Origin: Acanthaster planci
Taxonomy: Eukaryota; Echinodermata; Asteroidea; Valvatida; Acanthasteridae
Length of the DNA stretch: 44,811 nt
NCBI RefSeq assembly: GCF_001949145.1
Contig: NW_019091507.1
Coordinates: forward strand, 267,228-312,038
Direction: 5' to 3'
Shown here: one piece after another, positions 23,488 to 36,300 of the stretch
How positions within the stretch are numbered: the first letter of the stretch is position 1
How the letters are laid out: each line of letters begins with the position of its first letter
The notes under the pieces: generated by a model
Databases searched by the model: none
What the model was told of the DNA's origin: nothing
What the model saw: the letters and a program-made list of their open reading frames with translations, nothing else
Position numbers and translations under genes: made by a program

Positions 23488-26400
23488 GCAAACAATATCT
23501 TAAAGTCTAGAGAAAATACAATGCAGATAGCCCATCTTCATTAGCCAAAACAAAGCAAAGGAAGCAAACCAATTTCACATTAACAACCGAAGTGTTAAAT
23601 TGAAAATAAAGTTTACCGGAAACATGAAAGATGTCAAGGGCCGTAGTCAAATGTTCTTTATCATGAATTCAACATTACAATGGCCCAGTGTGGCACGGAA
23701 AATATTCATAAAAACATCAGGGTGCGCGGTCAATAAAACGGTCATACCGTATACGACAACATGTACAGTCCAGTTCGACGTCCAACATCTTTGTGCGCGC
23801 CCTTCCCACGCAGTCGTGTTTCCTTTTTGATGGCGTGTTTGAATGACACACCCGACAGACACTTAACCTTCAAGCGCCCTTTACCCACTGTCGAGTCAGC
23901 GACACAGTTAAAGGGTCTCACCCTTCCGTGGGCCTTGGTCGAATCACACGAGGTCGAAGAGGCAACATTCATTTCACTTTCATTTGGTGAGATCTCATGG
24001 TGAGATTCGGCTTTGGAAGATCATGATGCCGAATCACAAAAAGACAGAAATTTTATCCAAGAATGGTCATGTAAAATGCCTCCGCGAAAACTTACCCGCA
24101 ACCTTCAACCTCTGGAATGTGTGAACAATCACGTAAATTTGGAGGATTAAGCGAGCGGATGTAGCTGTGGATACTTGCAATAAGTCTGTGTGTATAACTC
24201 GTACGCCTCTAAAACATCGAATCCAATCCAGAGCAAGAGACTGAGGGTACTGAGCATTCTTTCCTGTGCATAATTCCACGCATTAAAATTATGATTTACG
24301 AGACTTGACGGTCTGCCAAGTTCAGAAGTTTTGATACTTGTATTTCCAACAAAAAGTCTCTCCTTCGAGATATTACATAAAACGTGAATATCTCTTGAAT
24401 GAGAGGGAAAGGACAAAGAGAATGAATGAAACTTGGTTTCCGAATTTCGGAGCATTATTTTTGCTAAAAACAGAACAAAGCGAACTACATTCAGGACCAG
24501 TGGGATATTTTCTCACAGAAGTACAGCAAGTGGGGAATGGAAAAAACACTGTGCACAACTGATATTCACATCAGAATCCCTGAGGAAATACCACCGGACG
24601 TCCTTCAAGACAGCTGTCCTGAAAGATAACAAACTAGGGGTGACTTCCAGTTTGCAGTTTCAATTTCTCTTATTAAAAATGTGCACAACTTGGCGCGCTG
24701 TCTACAGAAAAATTTGCCCAATTTATAATCGTTTTCGTGCAGATGACGAGAGACTGTACGTGCGGATAATAAATGCCGGGCTTGTTATAACAGGCAAGGT
24801 TGAGAGTGGCGTCGAAAATGAAAGCATGAATGTGCTCATTAAAGTAAATCGGTTTAACCCCTGAATGAATTTCCTCATTCTTTAGTTCCACAAAAACACT
24901 GTCAGCATATACCGGAAAGAAAAACAAACAACACGGGCGGCCCATGCGCACCGCACATTTAGTAATAAATACACAGTGAAGCTAGTTTGTACCGCTGGGC
25001 AGAGCAGGCAGAAAACGCTGATATTAGGTCGTTTCAGATGTCATGGACAGAGGTAAGTACGTAAAGCAACACCTTCTTCCTGAAAAAAAAAATGATAACC
25101 GGATGTGATTCCTTTACCAGATGTTTGTGGGGCACCCAGAAACAGCTGAGAGTTGCCAAAAAGGGAAACAAAGTCACGGAATGGCGCCGCAAGATGACTG
25201 CACTCTAAGGGGTTTTTACTCAGCGCATATTATACACTATAGCATACCGGCAAATTTGATGCGCATACGGTGGATGGGCGCGCGCCAAGCACTGAGTAGG
25301 GTCATGTGAATTTCGTACTCCTGTGAACTCCGATCTTTCCTAATATGGACTACGATGCCCGTTAAGACTGGATACACTTGCATGTACATGCACAAGCACG
25401 CCGTCCAAATCGAACGTAGAACCGAAGCTCACATGAACGAGGGCCATCTGCATGGTGTTACGGTGGATAATTATAGCTATATAATACTGTACATGGAGAT
25501 GTTCAGTTTATGAACAGCATACGCTGGTTACGCTGAACTGAGTGGCCGCACCAGTCCCTCCTTGGCATGAAACAAAATCAAAGAAGCTCAGAATGATAAC
25601 CTACGTTCTTTAACCTTGCATATTTTTCACTGAAGCTCTTCCTTGTTTATAACTTCAACTATTTCTGAAATTCGAATCTCGGGTTTTATGACGCAAACAG
25701 CTGTATGGACGCCGCAACCGACGCGACGTTGCAAAATTTATTAGTGGCTGATTTTTTTAAGTTGACACGACGATGGGCCGTCTCTTGAAAACTCCCCATT
25801 CTGTTCAAAATCGCCCAAAGACGATCGATTCGTGGGAAATGGTGTATTTTAAGGACCCTTATACTACAGTGACTTCAATCGTCAATCCGACCTAAAACCT
25901 TTTTCTACAGTAAAGTCTTCGAAGTTTGAACAAATATACGCACGTACACGCAGGCCCTGAAAGAGCCCTTCCATCATGTTCAGGCTCCATGCTATAATTT
26001 AAACATGCAGGAACAAATACAGTGCCGAAAGGCTTCAGGAATACAAACAAATCAACAAAAAGTAGGCCTACCGTCTATAACAAATGATTCCAAGTTTATG
26101 GCATCTTCTAACCTCCACTTAGTCTGAGAAATGGGAATAATTACCTCAGGCTCTACCTTTGCCCTAAAGGTCGTCTCCTGTTAGCCGTCCTCCAGACGTG
26201 AACAGCTCATAGCTGCGTGCCATGAAACACAGAGCGCGCGCGACCACATGTAATACGTTCACACCTAATTCTGCGGAAATGCAGGCAACGCACAAGAAAG
26301 TATACTCACACTTTCTGCGCCGACTTGCAGTCGATCTTTGCGGGATGCTAGCCACGAATCCAGAGTCAATCTAAACTCAGTGGACCTCACTAGACTAAGC

Positions 26401-27221
26401 CTGGAAATAAAACATGGTCCCTGAAATGCCAAGTTCGGCAAGCTGCAAATTGACAAGTACCGGCTCACGCAACACAATCGACATGTACAGTACAGTACAG
26501 TAACCTGAGCAGTCGACGCTTGAACAAGGCAGAGCATGTACAGGTTGGGCCCGCTGCTGGCAGGCTACAACAACTCTACCGCTCGCTTTAATTTTCTCCA
26601 CGTGTCACACTGCGAGCGCCCCCAGTTGACAGTGTCGAGAGAACGGACAAGACGTTCATCAGACTGAAGACTTGAAAAACGGTGGTCCTGAAGTGGAACT
26701 TGTTTCGCACGGTTGATTGTCATCCAAAATATAGTGTTTTGCCAATCACTGTTCTGCGACTTTCCAGCTGTTGGCCTAATTAGGCTTCCCCGCGTAAAGG
26801 GTTTACAGAAATACGTGGAGGTGGTCTATCCACCCCAGGGGCGTATCCAACTGTTTCAGGGGGATTCAAAACCGAATGCAGCTTCGGGCTTATTCAGCAC
26901 TGATGTTGGCTGTGATATCCAAAAAGCTCGTTAGGCCTATAAAGCCTACAAAATAACGAACGAGCCTAAAAACGAACTTGAACTTAACGTTATCATTCAG
27001 TACTCTTAACTTGATAATTATTACTTAACAGAAAGGACATGTTTAGTTATACGAGTCGTATGGAGAAATAAGTCTTGACCAGAGCTCATCACTGGCCTGT
27101 TGCTATGGATAAATAAAAAACAAAGTTGCAAAGTATTTACAGAGTTTACTTATTACCTTTGGACCTGAATGTCTGAAAAAGGCCTGAAAACATTAAAACG
27201 GGTCAAATCTAATCAACACCG
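23488..27221. other. Long non-coding stretch, no supported gene
   Basis: Short, unrelated open frames on both strands, none with recognisable protein content. It contains TGCATGTACATGCA near 25380 and a short (ACAGT)n-like run near 26485-26500. A CG-richer patch at about 26210-26640 could be promoter-like, but no exon can be tied to it. Confidence 0.5.
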
Positions 27222-27252
27222 TAGTTTACCGTTGCCTAACAACGGTAAACTA
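27222..27252. repeat. Perfect 13-bp hairpin followed by T tract
   Basis: TAGTTTACCGTTG at 27222-27234 and its exact reverse complement at 27240-27252 enclose a 5-base loop, followed at once by a run of T. The function is unknown. The geometry resembles a small transposon remnant or a stable RNA hairpin. Confidence 0.75.
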
Positions 27253-27656
27253 TTTTTTTTTCTGAAAAGGTGGTACAATTGCACCAGAATAATTTGAGAA
27301 AATTTCTGTACCAACTGTCGCTTAAAATATCATTGTCAAGCAGCCTTCATCTTTTTCTTTTATAGGTTTGTCCAGAACATGAAGCATCCCGAAACCAACG
27401 CAAATCTGTGACTGACAAATTATCCGACTTTTAGGGATCTAAGTGCAATTATCGACAACCATCAAATTTTCAAATTGACTCAGCAAGTCTACTGAAGTTC
27501 CAGTGTTGTTGCTAGAGCACACTGAATTCGAATAACTCAATCTCATACGTGACCCATCCAATGTAAATATCGTACTTGACAACACTATTTGCCTCACCCG
27601 ATAATCTCCACGGTGCGTCCAATGTATCAAAGGAAATAATAAACTGGTGGATTGGT

Positions 27657-27671
27657 TATATATATATATAA
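27657..27671. repeat. (TA)n microsatellite
   Basis: Short alternating TA tract, about seven units, upstream of the MGCG gene. Confidence 0.85.
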
Positions 27672-27968
27672 AAATTGCCCATTCAAAGCCCGCTGTCGCG
27701 TTAGGTTCAGTTGTTGCCTAGTCAGCGAGCGCTTTCTGGTTTGGTAAACACATACAAAGGTGTCCATTTTGGGACCGGAGTTACAACAGAAAGCAACCAG
27801 TCGTGTGTTGAGTTTCTAATGATGCTGTGTTGATACTGTGTAGACATCTGTATGTATTTTCCAACTGATGCCATCAAGTTATTGGAGCAGGACGAGGAAT
27901 TCTAACGATACTTGCAACCGACTGCAAGACGAGATCAACGGCGATTCCGATCAGACTACTTATCAGTT

Positions 27969-28000
27969 ATGATTTTTTTGGTGTTAATTATGACGCAGGG
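27969..28000 (+). other. Candidate 5' exon end with strong donor, upstream of the MGCG gene
   Basis: A very good donor (CAGGG|GTGAGT) ends a possible exon at 28000. An ATG at 27969 begins ten hydrophobic codons (MIFLVLIMTQ). Splicing to the acceptor at 28849-28851 would keep the frame into MGCG. That acceptor has a poor pyrimidine tract, so the join is doubtful. The 5' limit is unknown; it may be 5' UTR only. Confidence 0.25.
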
Positions 28001-28852
28001 GTGAGTTATTTTCTTCTACTTCGAAATCGGGACATAAATTTATGTCCACTTGCTGTGAATTTACTCGTTCGATCTTTCAACAGATCTGATTTATCTCTGG
28101 CTGAAAGAGTCAGTTACATGGTTCAATCAAACTTATTCACCACCACGAAGGAAGCGACATCCATTGATAAGACAGAGTGCTTTCAAGTTATTTTTCTCAT
28201 TTTGACATCAAGGAAAATGTTTAAGTTCGCTTGTGACCTCCATAAGTTCGTGAAAGCTCCGTATCGCGCCACAGCCATTGTTATTTGAAACATTGAATTT
28301 GCCAAAAGGGAAAGAGTTCCATCATGACCTGAACATCCGCACTTGATGTCCTGTGCACAAACCCAATGCGGCTGAGATTTAAAATTTTCAATATCTTCTA
28401 CGAAAATGTTTTTCTGTGCTGATTTTGACTTGTCAGGACATGTTATCACTTTCTGAAGGCGGATACATGTAAACCACTGTAGGAAAGAGTGGCCGATTTC
28501 CACACACTCTTCCCGCGAAATGTTTCAAGTTTGCAAAAACAATGTCACACATTTCCCTTTCCCTCTTCAAATGTATTATAATCACTCTGTGAATGAACGC
28601 ATTCTGTTGTTTCTCTTAAATATCTCGTAGTAGAGACAGTCGGTAGTGTTCAAGAAAAAGGACTTACACGTGAACTGAACGATACGAGAAAAACATACCT
28701 CGCTCACTATTCAACTCTACGGTGGTCGGACTGAATGAAGCTCTAGACTGTAAGATATTGGGACTGCTTTTGCCGTCACATCTGTTCTCCAGTTCCCGCT
28801 TGAAGTAGGTACCTCATCATCGACAAGCAGTGTTTCGATTACATGACGCAGA

Positions 28853-31800
28853 ATGGGCTGTGGGCCCTCAGAAGTTGCTGTGAATCACAACCACGCCCAG
28901 GTGAACAACCACTCTCAAAACAACAACCACGCCCAGATCCCCGTCTCAAAGAAGAAAGCTATCACAAAGGTAAATCATTTACACGTATTTATTTTTGCTT
29001 CTTTCAATTTTCAAACAACATAGATGCCTCATATCAGCACAATATATTATAACCTTATATATCTTGATAATGCATTACAAGTTTCGTTCATATATACACC
29101 ACACATCATAACGTAGTGTCGTTCAATCTTTATTTCTACGAGGCCTCTAATGCTATAAAAATCTAAGATATCTGTGTTATACTTTAAGAAGTAAGCAGAC
29201 ATAAGTTGCAACTTTTTCACAGCTGACAATTATCCTATCTTGTGTGACCTTGACACCCGCAGGAGGAGTCAGCAAACAGAAGTAACACTTTGCGAAGAGG
29301 TGAGTAAAACAACACTCAATTTGTGGGGCATGCTTCAAGATAGTTTTACATGAATTATACATGTGCATGCGTCTGTCTGTGGCCTATCTAGACGAGCAGG
29401 GTTATAATACAATGTGGCATTTTTTTCTGACAGGAATTGAAAGTGCTATCATTGTAATAGACGGTGCCGATTACGGGGATCGAAGATTATTTTACGGATG
29501 GAAACCTTGGACAATAATTATGGATATTTTTTTAGAATAAAGCATCTCTTTTACAAATGTGTTTGGCGAAATGGAGAGAAACATTTTTTAGAAATGCACT
29601 AACGTAAAGAGAGTCAAATTTCTGAGTGGGCGCCCGTTGGTATACATTTTTTCCCAAGGGGGCACTAAAAGCAAATGAACTATGGCTTGTGCATAGGTTG
29701 TGAAGGCTATATTTCCACGTTTCGGGGGGGGTGTTAGCTATAGACGACTTCGGGGGGAGGCGAGCGCCCTGTATGACCTAATCCCCGAATTACACCACCG
29801 CAGACATGTGCACATATGTTTTTCTGGTCGTCAGAAAAATCGTTCCAGGTATCATGAGTTACAGAAGAGTAATAGCATATTAAAGGACGATGTAATTTGG
29901 TTCATGATACAAAATTCCTTCCTCTTCCCAGACCAATCAGAGACGCAGGTTCCTTTCAGTTATATGTGTACTTGTGTGTTTTTTTTTTAAATAATGTGTT
30001 GCAGGATACAAGTACGTGTGACCAAATTTGTTATTTTTCAGCACAATTATTGCATTTTGACCGATTTGCAATTTTTTTTGGCCGTGGACTAAGGACGCAA
30101 ATAATTTTCAATTCTTGTGGACAAGTTAATTGAAATGACGAAATATTCGTTCAATAGGGAGCCCATTACCACCCCGTATATCGGTCACTGTGCCTCCGGA
30201 CTTGGCCCTGCTCGACGTTGTACCGACCACGCCTATCGAGAACCCGACTCTGTCTGGTTACATCTATGTGCCACCACCCATTCCGGTACTTGTGTACCAA
30301 GGCGAGGACACCTTCACCAGACACTACCTCACAGTGCGAGGGGACAGACTAATGTTTGAGGGCACGCGGGGCGAATTGGATGAAACACAGTGTAAGTTGT
30401 CACGATGATTTCATGAACAAATTTCTCATATAGTTAATATGAATGGGACAGTAATTTTCGGACTATTCAAAGTAGCCACTTTTTGTAGGTAGAAAGATAT
30501 GGTGGTTCTAAGGCAATGAAAGCTGTGGAACTTGCATTGTTCGTGTGTATTTCGTAAGGCAGAACTGTTCTGTTTATAATTCCTCAGCCTGTATGGTTTC
30601 GAATGATGCGTCACATTTTGCAAAGCCCCAACAATTACCAGCGTTCAACAGGTACAGACTGAAGACTTGCAGCCAGTATAGTTTACGCACAAGGAACTTT
30701 TGAATTTAAAGTTCCCGTTCATTTTGGGACCGTTGTGTAAGACATTGGATCATAGTAATTATTTCATTTTGTTTCTGGCTGCCAAAGGTAGCTTCGTTAT
30801 GTCATATGTAGGTAAATATTTGTCAGAATTTTCATTACAAGTATTAAAACTGAATTATCCAATGAACTAGTTTGCTGTATCCGGCCTTTAGAATGCTTCG
30901 AGAAGAAACGCTTGACGATAGAAAGAATGTAAGAGGTATTTGGGTGACCTTTGCTTAACATTTTTTCCCTGTATTAAAACGTTTCAAGAGCAAGCAATAA
31001 CTTAGTCGACCTTTGGATACAGCACATCGCAGATGATCATTCAGAAGTGAAGCATCAATCAACCCAGGCGAGTGGTGCTTAACACTTAAGGTCAAATGTG
31101 TCCTGAACTATCTGTTCCTTTTTTCATGTACTTTGGTTTGCAGACGTGTTTGATATGTACCAGTATGCCAGCAAGTGCGCCGACTGGGGCACCACCGTCA
31201 GCCTTGTGCACAGACAGTCGATGCGATGCATCGCCTCCGAATCAGAAGAGGGCGTCGCGAAACTCGTGGTAAGAAAAAAATATGTATATACTCCTAAAAA
31301 GGTTTAAACTGACTGGAAGACTGAAAGGAGCCGCCAGAATTCAGTCTATGTGCTTGACTTCTGTACAGATGAAACAAGCCTAACCAGCAGCCTTCACCCT
31401 TAGAATTCAAATCCATAACCCAAACTTCAAATCGCATAAAATGCCATAACTTCAAAACCTCTGATCAGAGGAACCACCCAAACTCAATAACACAATCATC
31501 CCTCAACTTATAAATAAAAAATACAAGGGGAAAAATGCAATTGTACGTTTAATCCAAATCACATGCACACATATAAACTACGTTGAGCATAACTTCCACA
31601 CTGTATAGTGACGTTGTGACTGACAGTAATCCATTAAAGCCAGCGTTATTACTTGAATGGCAGGCAACGAAATCGTCATTGTGCCCGGGGCAAGATTAAA
31701 ATGTAAATAGCGTAGGTGATTTGGGAATATTAAAATACAGTTCAAACGCTTCTGATCGTTTTACCCACTCAAAACTGGTGTTTTCATAACACTTCATAAA

Positions 31801-33237
31801 ACAATCAAGTGATTCCATAAAATGGCCTCATTTGCGAAGCATCTTACAGCTGAATATCAAAACAATATTCTCTAGAGGGGGCATATGTCTAGAACAGTTT
31901 GGCTCTTTAAAAAATTATTCTAAGAAAGCTACTTTCTGGTATTGGTGCATTAAATTTAGAACTTCATTTTTTTTCGATTTCTGATTGAACGGTAACACTG
32001 AGATAAAAAAAAACACCTGGGTTAGACTGACCCAGAATCTGGGTCCCATGGGGCCTGACCCCTTTCCGGGTCAAATATGACCCAAAACAGGTCATAATTT
32101 GACTCGGGAACGGGTCAGGCCCCATGGGAACCAGATTCTGGGTCAGTCTGACCCTGGTGTTTTTATAGTGACCCTTGAACAATGAATGGAATATTTATTC
32201 AAATTGCTTTTGGCTTACTACTGGCTAAAGGAAATGTTATTCCTTCGACGAGTTTTAAAACAGAATAAAGGTAAATAAACGATGCCACAAGTACTCTGTT
32301 TATATTTCTGATTCAAAGTTTTTTCAAATGAAAGGAATCATATTATATTATTATACTATTACTGCAGGACTTCCCAGACTGGATGTCCCAGGATGACGAA
32401 GAGATTGAGGTCAATCCACGCTTCTTCCTACGGACTCAAGAGAGTCCGGAATCAGACTACACGTTATTCCGATGTCACAGCGGACCAGGTATCATACACC
32501 ACTGTTGTGGGCATTTTAGTAACCCTTTCCGTCTGAAATTGTGAAATTCACACAGTTTATGTAGGCTCCCACAATTTTAATTTGCTTTCTTTACTCTCTT
32601 GAAAAAATGCGTGCAAGCTCTTTGCACGCGTGGGTGCCCCTCCCTGGTTACGTACACCACCATTAACGTTTTTAACGATGTGTTGATACATCACAACGTT
32701 ACCACAATCAATTACAGTACCTCATTAACATCAAAAGGTACCTTTCCTAAAAATCACCTTAATAATGAAAACAATTAAATGTAGATTCCTCTATCCGTTT
32801 AGGTTGAAAATCCGTAAGTGCACTTCCTATATTTATCCATCTGGGGCTATATTGATGGGCTTGGCCATACTCAGGGCCTATAGTCTCTTAAAGGAACACC
32901 AAATTAGAAGCCTTAGCCTATGTACATGGCCAAAACAGCCCTCTATCTACTCCCTTTGTGTATCCACTTTGACGCCATTCCCCACGAGTGTGATATATCA
33001 GACCTTTAACTATTCATATTTGTCAATGGGCATTGACTTCACACGAAAAACTCATTTCAAGACGAATTTATTTTTGACTTTCCTTTCACAGTGAAGTACT
33101 TGGCCAGAGACGCAGACACGAGCAAGGCTTACCTGTCTCCCTGGATGCGGTATCCTGCCTTCTTACAACTGAAAGTATTGACTGTCCCGCAGGAGACGCC
33201 CGACGAGGACTCCCTAAGAACGTCAGACTTTGTTTAA
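28853..33237 (+). CDS. Uncharacterised MGCG-start (predicted N-acylated) protein, 6 exons, 259 residues
   Basis: I do not recognise the family. Exons: 28853-28969, 29263-29299, 30158-30391, 31144-31268, 32368-32488, 33092-33237. Every intron has GT/AG ends and the phases (0, 1, 1, 0, 1) join exactly. The N-terminus MGCGPSE fits N-myristoylation at Gly2 with palmitoylation at Cys3, so a membrane-tethered cytoplasmic protein is likely (inference). Residues about 11-30 are His/Asn/Gln-rich. A proline-rich turn follows (SPLPPRISVTVPPDLALLD), then a hydrophobic beta-like segment (GYIYVPPPIPVLVYQGEDTF), a Cys/Trp-containing block (YASKCADWGTTVSLVHR), an acidic block around DDEEIEVNP and a terminal YLSPWMRYPAFL segment. 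The frame ends at TAA 33235-33237, but coding-like sequence continues in another frame to 33361, so the end may be a frameshift. Confidence 0.75.
31996..32170. repeat. TIR foldback element, copy 2 (in intron of the MGCG gene)
   Basis: Same family as 21345-21488. The ends AAAACACCTGGGT and ACCCTGGTGTTTTTATAGTG are inverted. The arms continue AGACTGACCCAGAATCTGG on both sides, the next block GGGGCCTGACCC is mirrored by GGGTCAGGCCCC, and the centre is GGGTCAAATATGACCC. This copy is a cleaner, longer palindrome than copy 1 and would fold into a nearly complete hairpin. It lies in the intron between 31268 and 32368. Confidence 0.85.
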
Positions 33238-33361
33238 GCACTTGAACGAGATGTCCTTAAACGACTCCAATCAACATTTGTCGAACATCAGCGCCGATCT
33301 GTTCCACACCAGAGTGACCCAGGTTCCCGGAAAGAGAATGCTGGAATCTTGCATAGAGTAA

Positions 33362-36300
33362 GATTTATTGCGGTTGCAACTACACGTAACTCCTAGGGTT
33401 TTGCTCACAGTGAAGGCTGAAACACAACGGGCAACAAAAGATCGTTCCCGCGTCGGGACGTTTCTGACAAGCAAAGGCAGGGAATTCAAACCATGTGAGG
33501 AAAAAGGAAAGCATCGGGACAACGACATACTTTGAATTGAATCTTTAATCGCTTAACGACAGACCATGCAGGTGCTTTGATGTTGGAGAATTTTTTTGTT
33601 TGGGGAATGGTTGAGTAATAACGCACACGATATTAGGGTGAAACTGATGTCACAAGCTGTCAACAAAGTGGTATATTTTAATAATATCGAGGGTTTGAAT
33701 TATAATCCAATAGTCATGTTTGCAAAGCCGATGTTGCATGTAAATACATGTATATTTATATAACATTGATAATGAATTCATTCTAGTTATAGCCTTTGTA
33801 TCTGTAAAACGACTATGCAATTTGTTGAAATAAATTCTACGGTGGGCCTTCTACAAATCCACGACGGTGGTCTGTTGCCATCATCCAGATCCGAAGAAAT
33901 TGGGATCCCTTCACAAAACAGTTCGTGTACTGGCATGACAAGATTCGTAACTTGGGACAAACAAAGGTTTGTTTCCGATAACGGAATGCCAAGTTACATG
34001 TTTCCAACAACATTACCGTGGCCGCCCAGTGAGCGAATTGTTCACATCAATATCAGATTATACTTGGTCATACTCATATGTTTTATATTGAACGAAAAAA
34101 CTATAGGCAGGTAAGGCATCCACAAATATTCCTTATTTACTCCTTTATTTCTGCCAGTATTTGTGTGAAAGGAAATGACAATGATTCCTGTACGGTGAGA
34201 TAGTTTTGTTCGTTCTGCAGACCTTTTTCAAAGCAGTGTTCCAAAGATTTGTTTATTTTTTCAGGTGTGTTTTACGCTCTGTTTTCAAATGTTGCATCTC
34301 TGTCAACTGAAGTTCCAAATATTACCCTAAGGCTTGCTTTTTTTCTCCCTGGTGCATGAAAACTCTTTAGCTCAGATCCAGCATGTGGTTCCAAATGTAT
34401 ATTTCATGCTAATGAGTATCAATGACGAATCGATTTCAAGACGTCCCGGGTTTGCAATGTTCTCGTAAACTATCAAGTGTTTGAAATTCTGTAGATAGGC
34501 CCTATCACTGTATCAGAGTGTTTCCTAAAAAAAAATAGAAAGCAGCCTCCTTCATATCTTCATTTCTCAGTGGCCTGTTTGGGATATGGACGTGTCAAAC
34601 GTGCCATTTTGCGCCACATTCAAAAGTACTTAAATTGCCCAACTCCAGCCGAATGGTACAAACGGTGAAGACAGCTGCACCTCACTTTTGAAGGATTAGT
34701 GGCGACGCCAAGAAGCGTCTTTTGTTGAATACCCTTCCTCTCCACTATTTCGGGTTAAGCAGACCCTCCAACCCTTCAAGGGGGATATGTGAGAACAATT
34801 TCAGCGGTTGCAGAATGCTAAAAAAGACCTCTAATCGAACTCACGAGAGCCATATTCCTTACAAATAAACGTGGAAGACCCAATAAGAATGGACGCGTAA
34901 CCATACAATTCCAACAGGCTGCCGAAAATAGAGATCATTCACGAAGGCCAGCCATCAAAGACCCAGACTAGTTTACTGCATTTGACGCTATTGCGGTGTT
35001 TGGGGGAAAGGAGCCTTTATTGTACGGTAAACGTTCAGTCAAACACTTCTTTGTATAGAATTATATAGCAATGTTGGCAAAGCTTTGCGTGTTTTTATTT
35101 ACATTGCTGCACATTACATGCAACTGGCATAAAGTCCATGCACTACACACAACAAACACCCGTTAAAGTCCTTCGTTGAAAAGGGTTGGTTTACAGCAAT
35201 ATTAGTTTTTTCGTTGTCACTTTTCATAAAATCACTGGAAATTAACAGAGCAAGCATGTTTATAAGCTACATATGCAGTGCTTGCTTGTCCTGTCATGTC
35301 AACTTCTGCTATTGATGACGTGCCTTTGGCTGTCAAAGTATCTCGAGTTTAAATAAAGTACATGCAGTGGAACTGCCAGTTACAACAATAATTTAGTGTC
35401 GATGATTTTACTCTTAAATAACTCCATCTTTTCTGTGTTTCACACAACCTGTTCCTGAAACAGGGAAAGCATTCATATATAATGCTTTCACTAAAGAATT
35501 CTATAAATAATAAATAAACTGATATTTTACTTGCTTATTTTTATTGACCTGTTTTGATTTTCTTAATAGCTCTATATAAATGTATATATTTTATGTCCTA
35601 GATGATTTTTTTCTACCTATTGACTGAAGTAGAATATTAAAAACACGAAAAAAAAGTTAAATTTTTTAGTGCAATTTCTTTTTTAGGTTTATGGGGTCAA
35701 AGAACAATGAGATGAAGTAACCTGCGTAGGAAAAAGCACAATTAAATTTGTCTATTTTGCCAGGGGTATTTGATATACATAGATATCCTACATTTTTACT
35801 TGACAACATTCAGTACATGTACTAAAATTACATGTATATAATTATGTGTAAGGGAAATTACAAACTATTCTAGAAATCTTTTCACTACTAATCAAAATAG
35901 CTTTGGGAAATGCAGGCAGACTACTGGTGAGACGCTGTAAACATGCACTACAAACATGATTCAAATTCTGAAGTGAGGAATAGCAATGCCGCCATATTAT
36001 CAATGAATACGTTCTCCATTCACCAGTTTCTACCCAACCTGGCTTCAATAAAATTCTTTAAAACTTGTTTCAATATACTGTCCCATTTTCCTTTTTCAAC
36101 GATCAAGCACACTTGTTAGTTAAAATGCAAACCAAAAGGCAAGTAATTCAACAAGATTTCAAAAGGAAAACATAGAGTTGAAAAAAACAGCAGTACGGTA
36201 TAAAAGGAATCTACTTCGACATTTAGAAAATTAAGTTCAGAGTATAATGGCAGTGTAGGGACTGTAGCAAAGCTGCTGTTAACTAGATTGATCTCTAGGC

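Noticed and set aside
24433-24864. 143-codon plus-strand open frame
   Set aside because: AT-rich, no recognised domain, no splice context, and composition like neighbouring non-coding DNA.
34838-34971. Plus-strand segment with an AT-hook-like KRGRPNKNGR stretch
   Set aside because: Stops interrupt the frame just upstream, no splice partner was seen, and one motif is not enough. It may be a decayed coding fragment.
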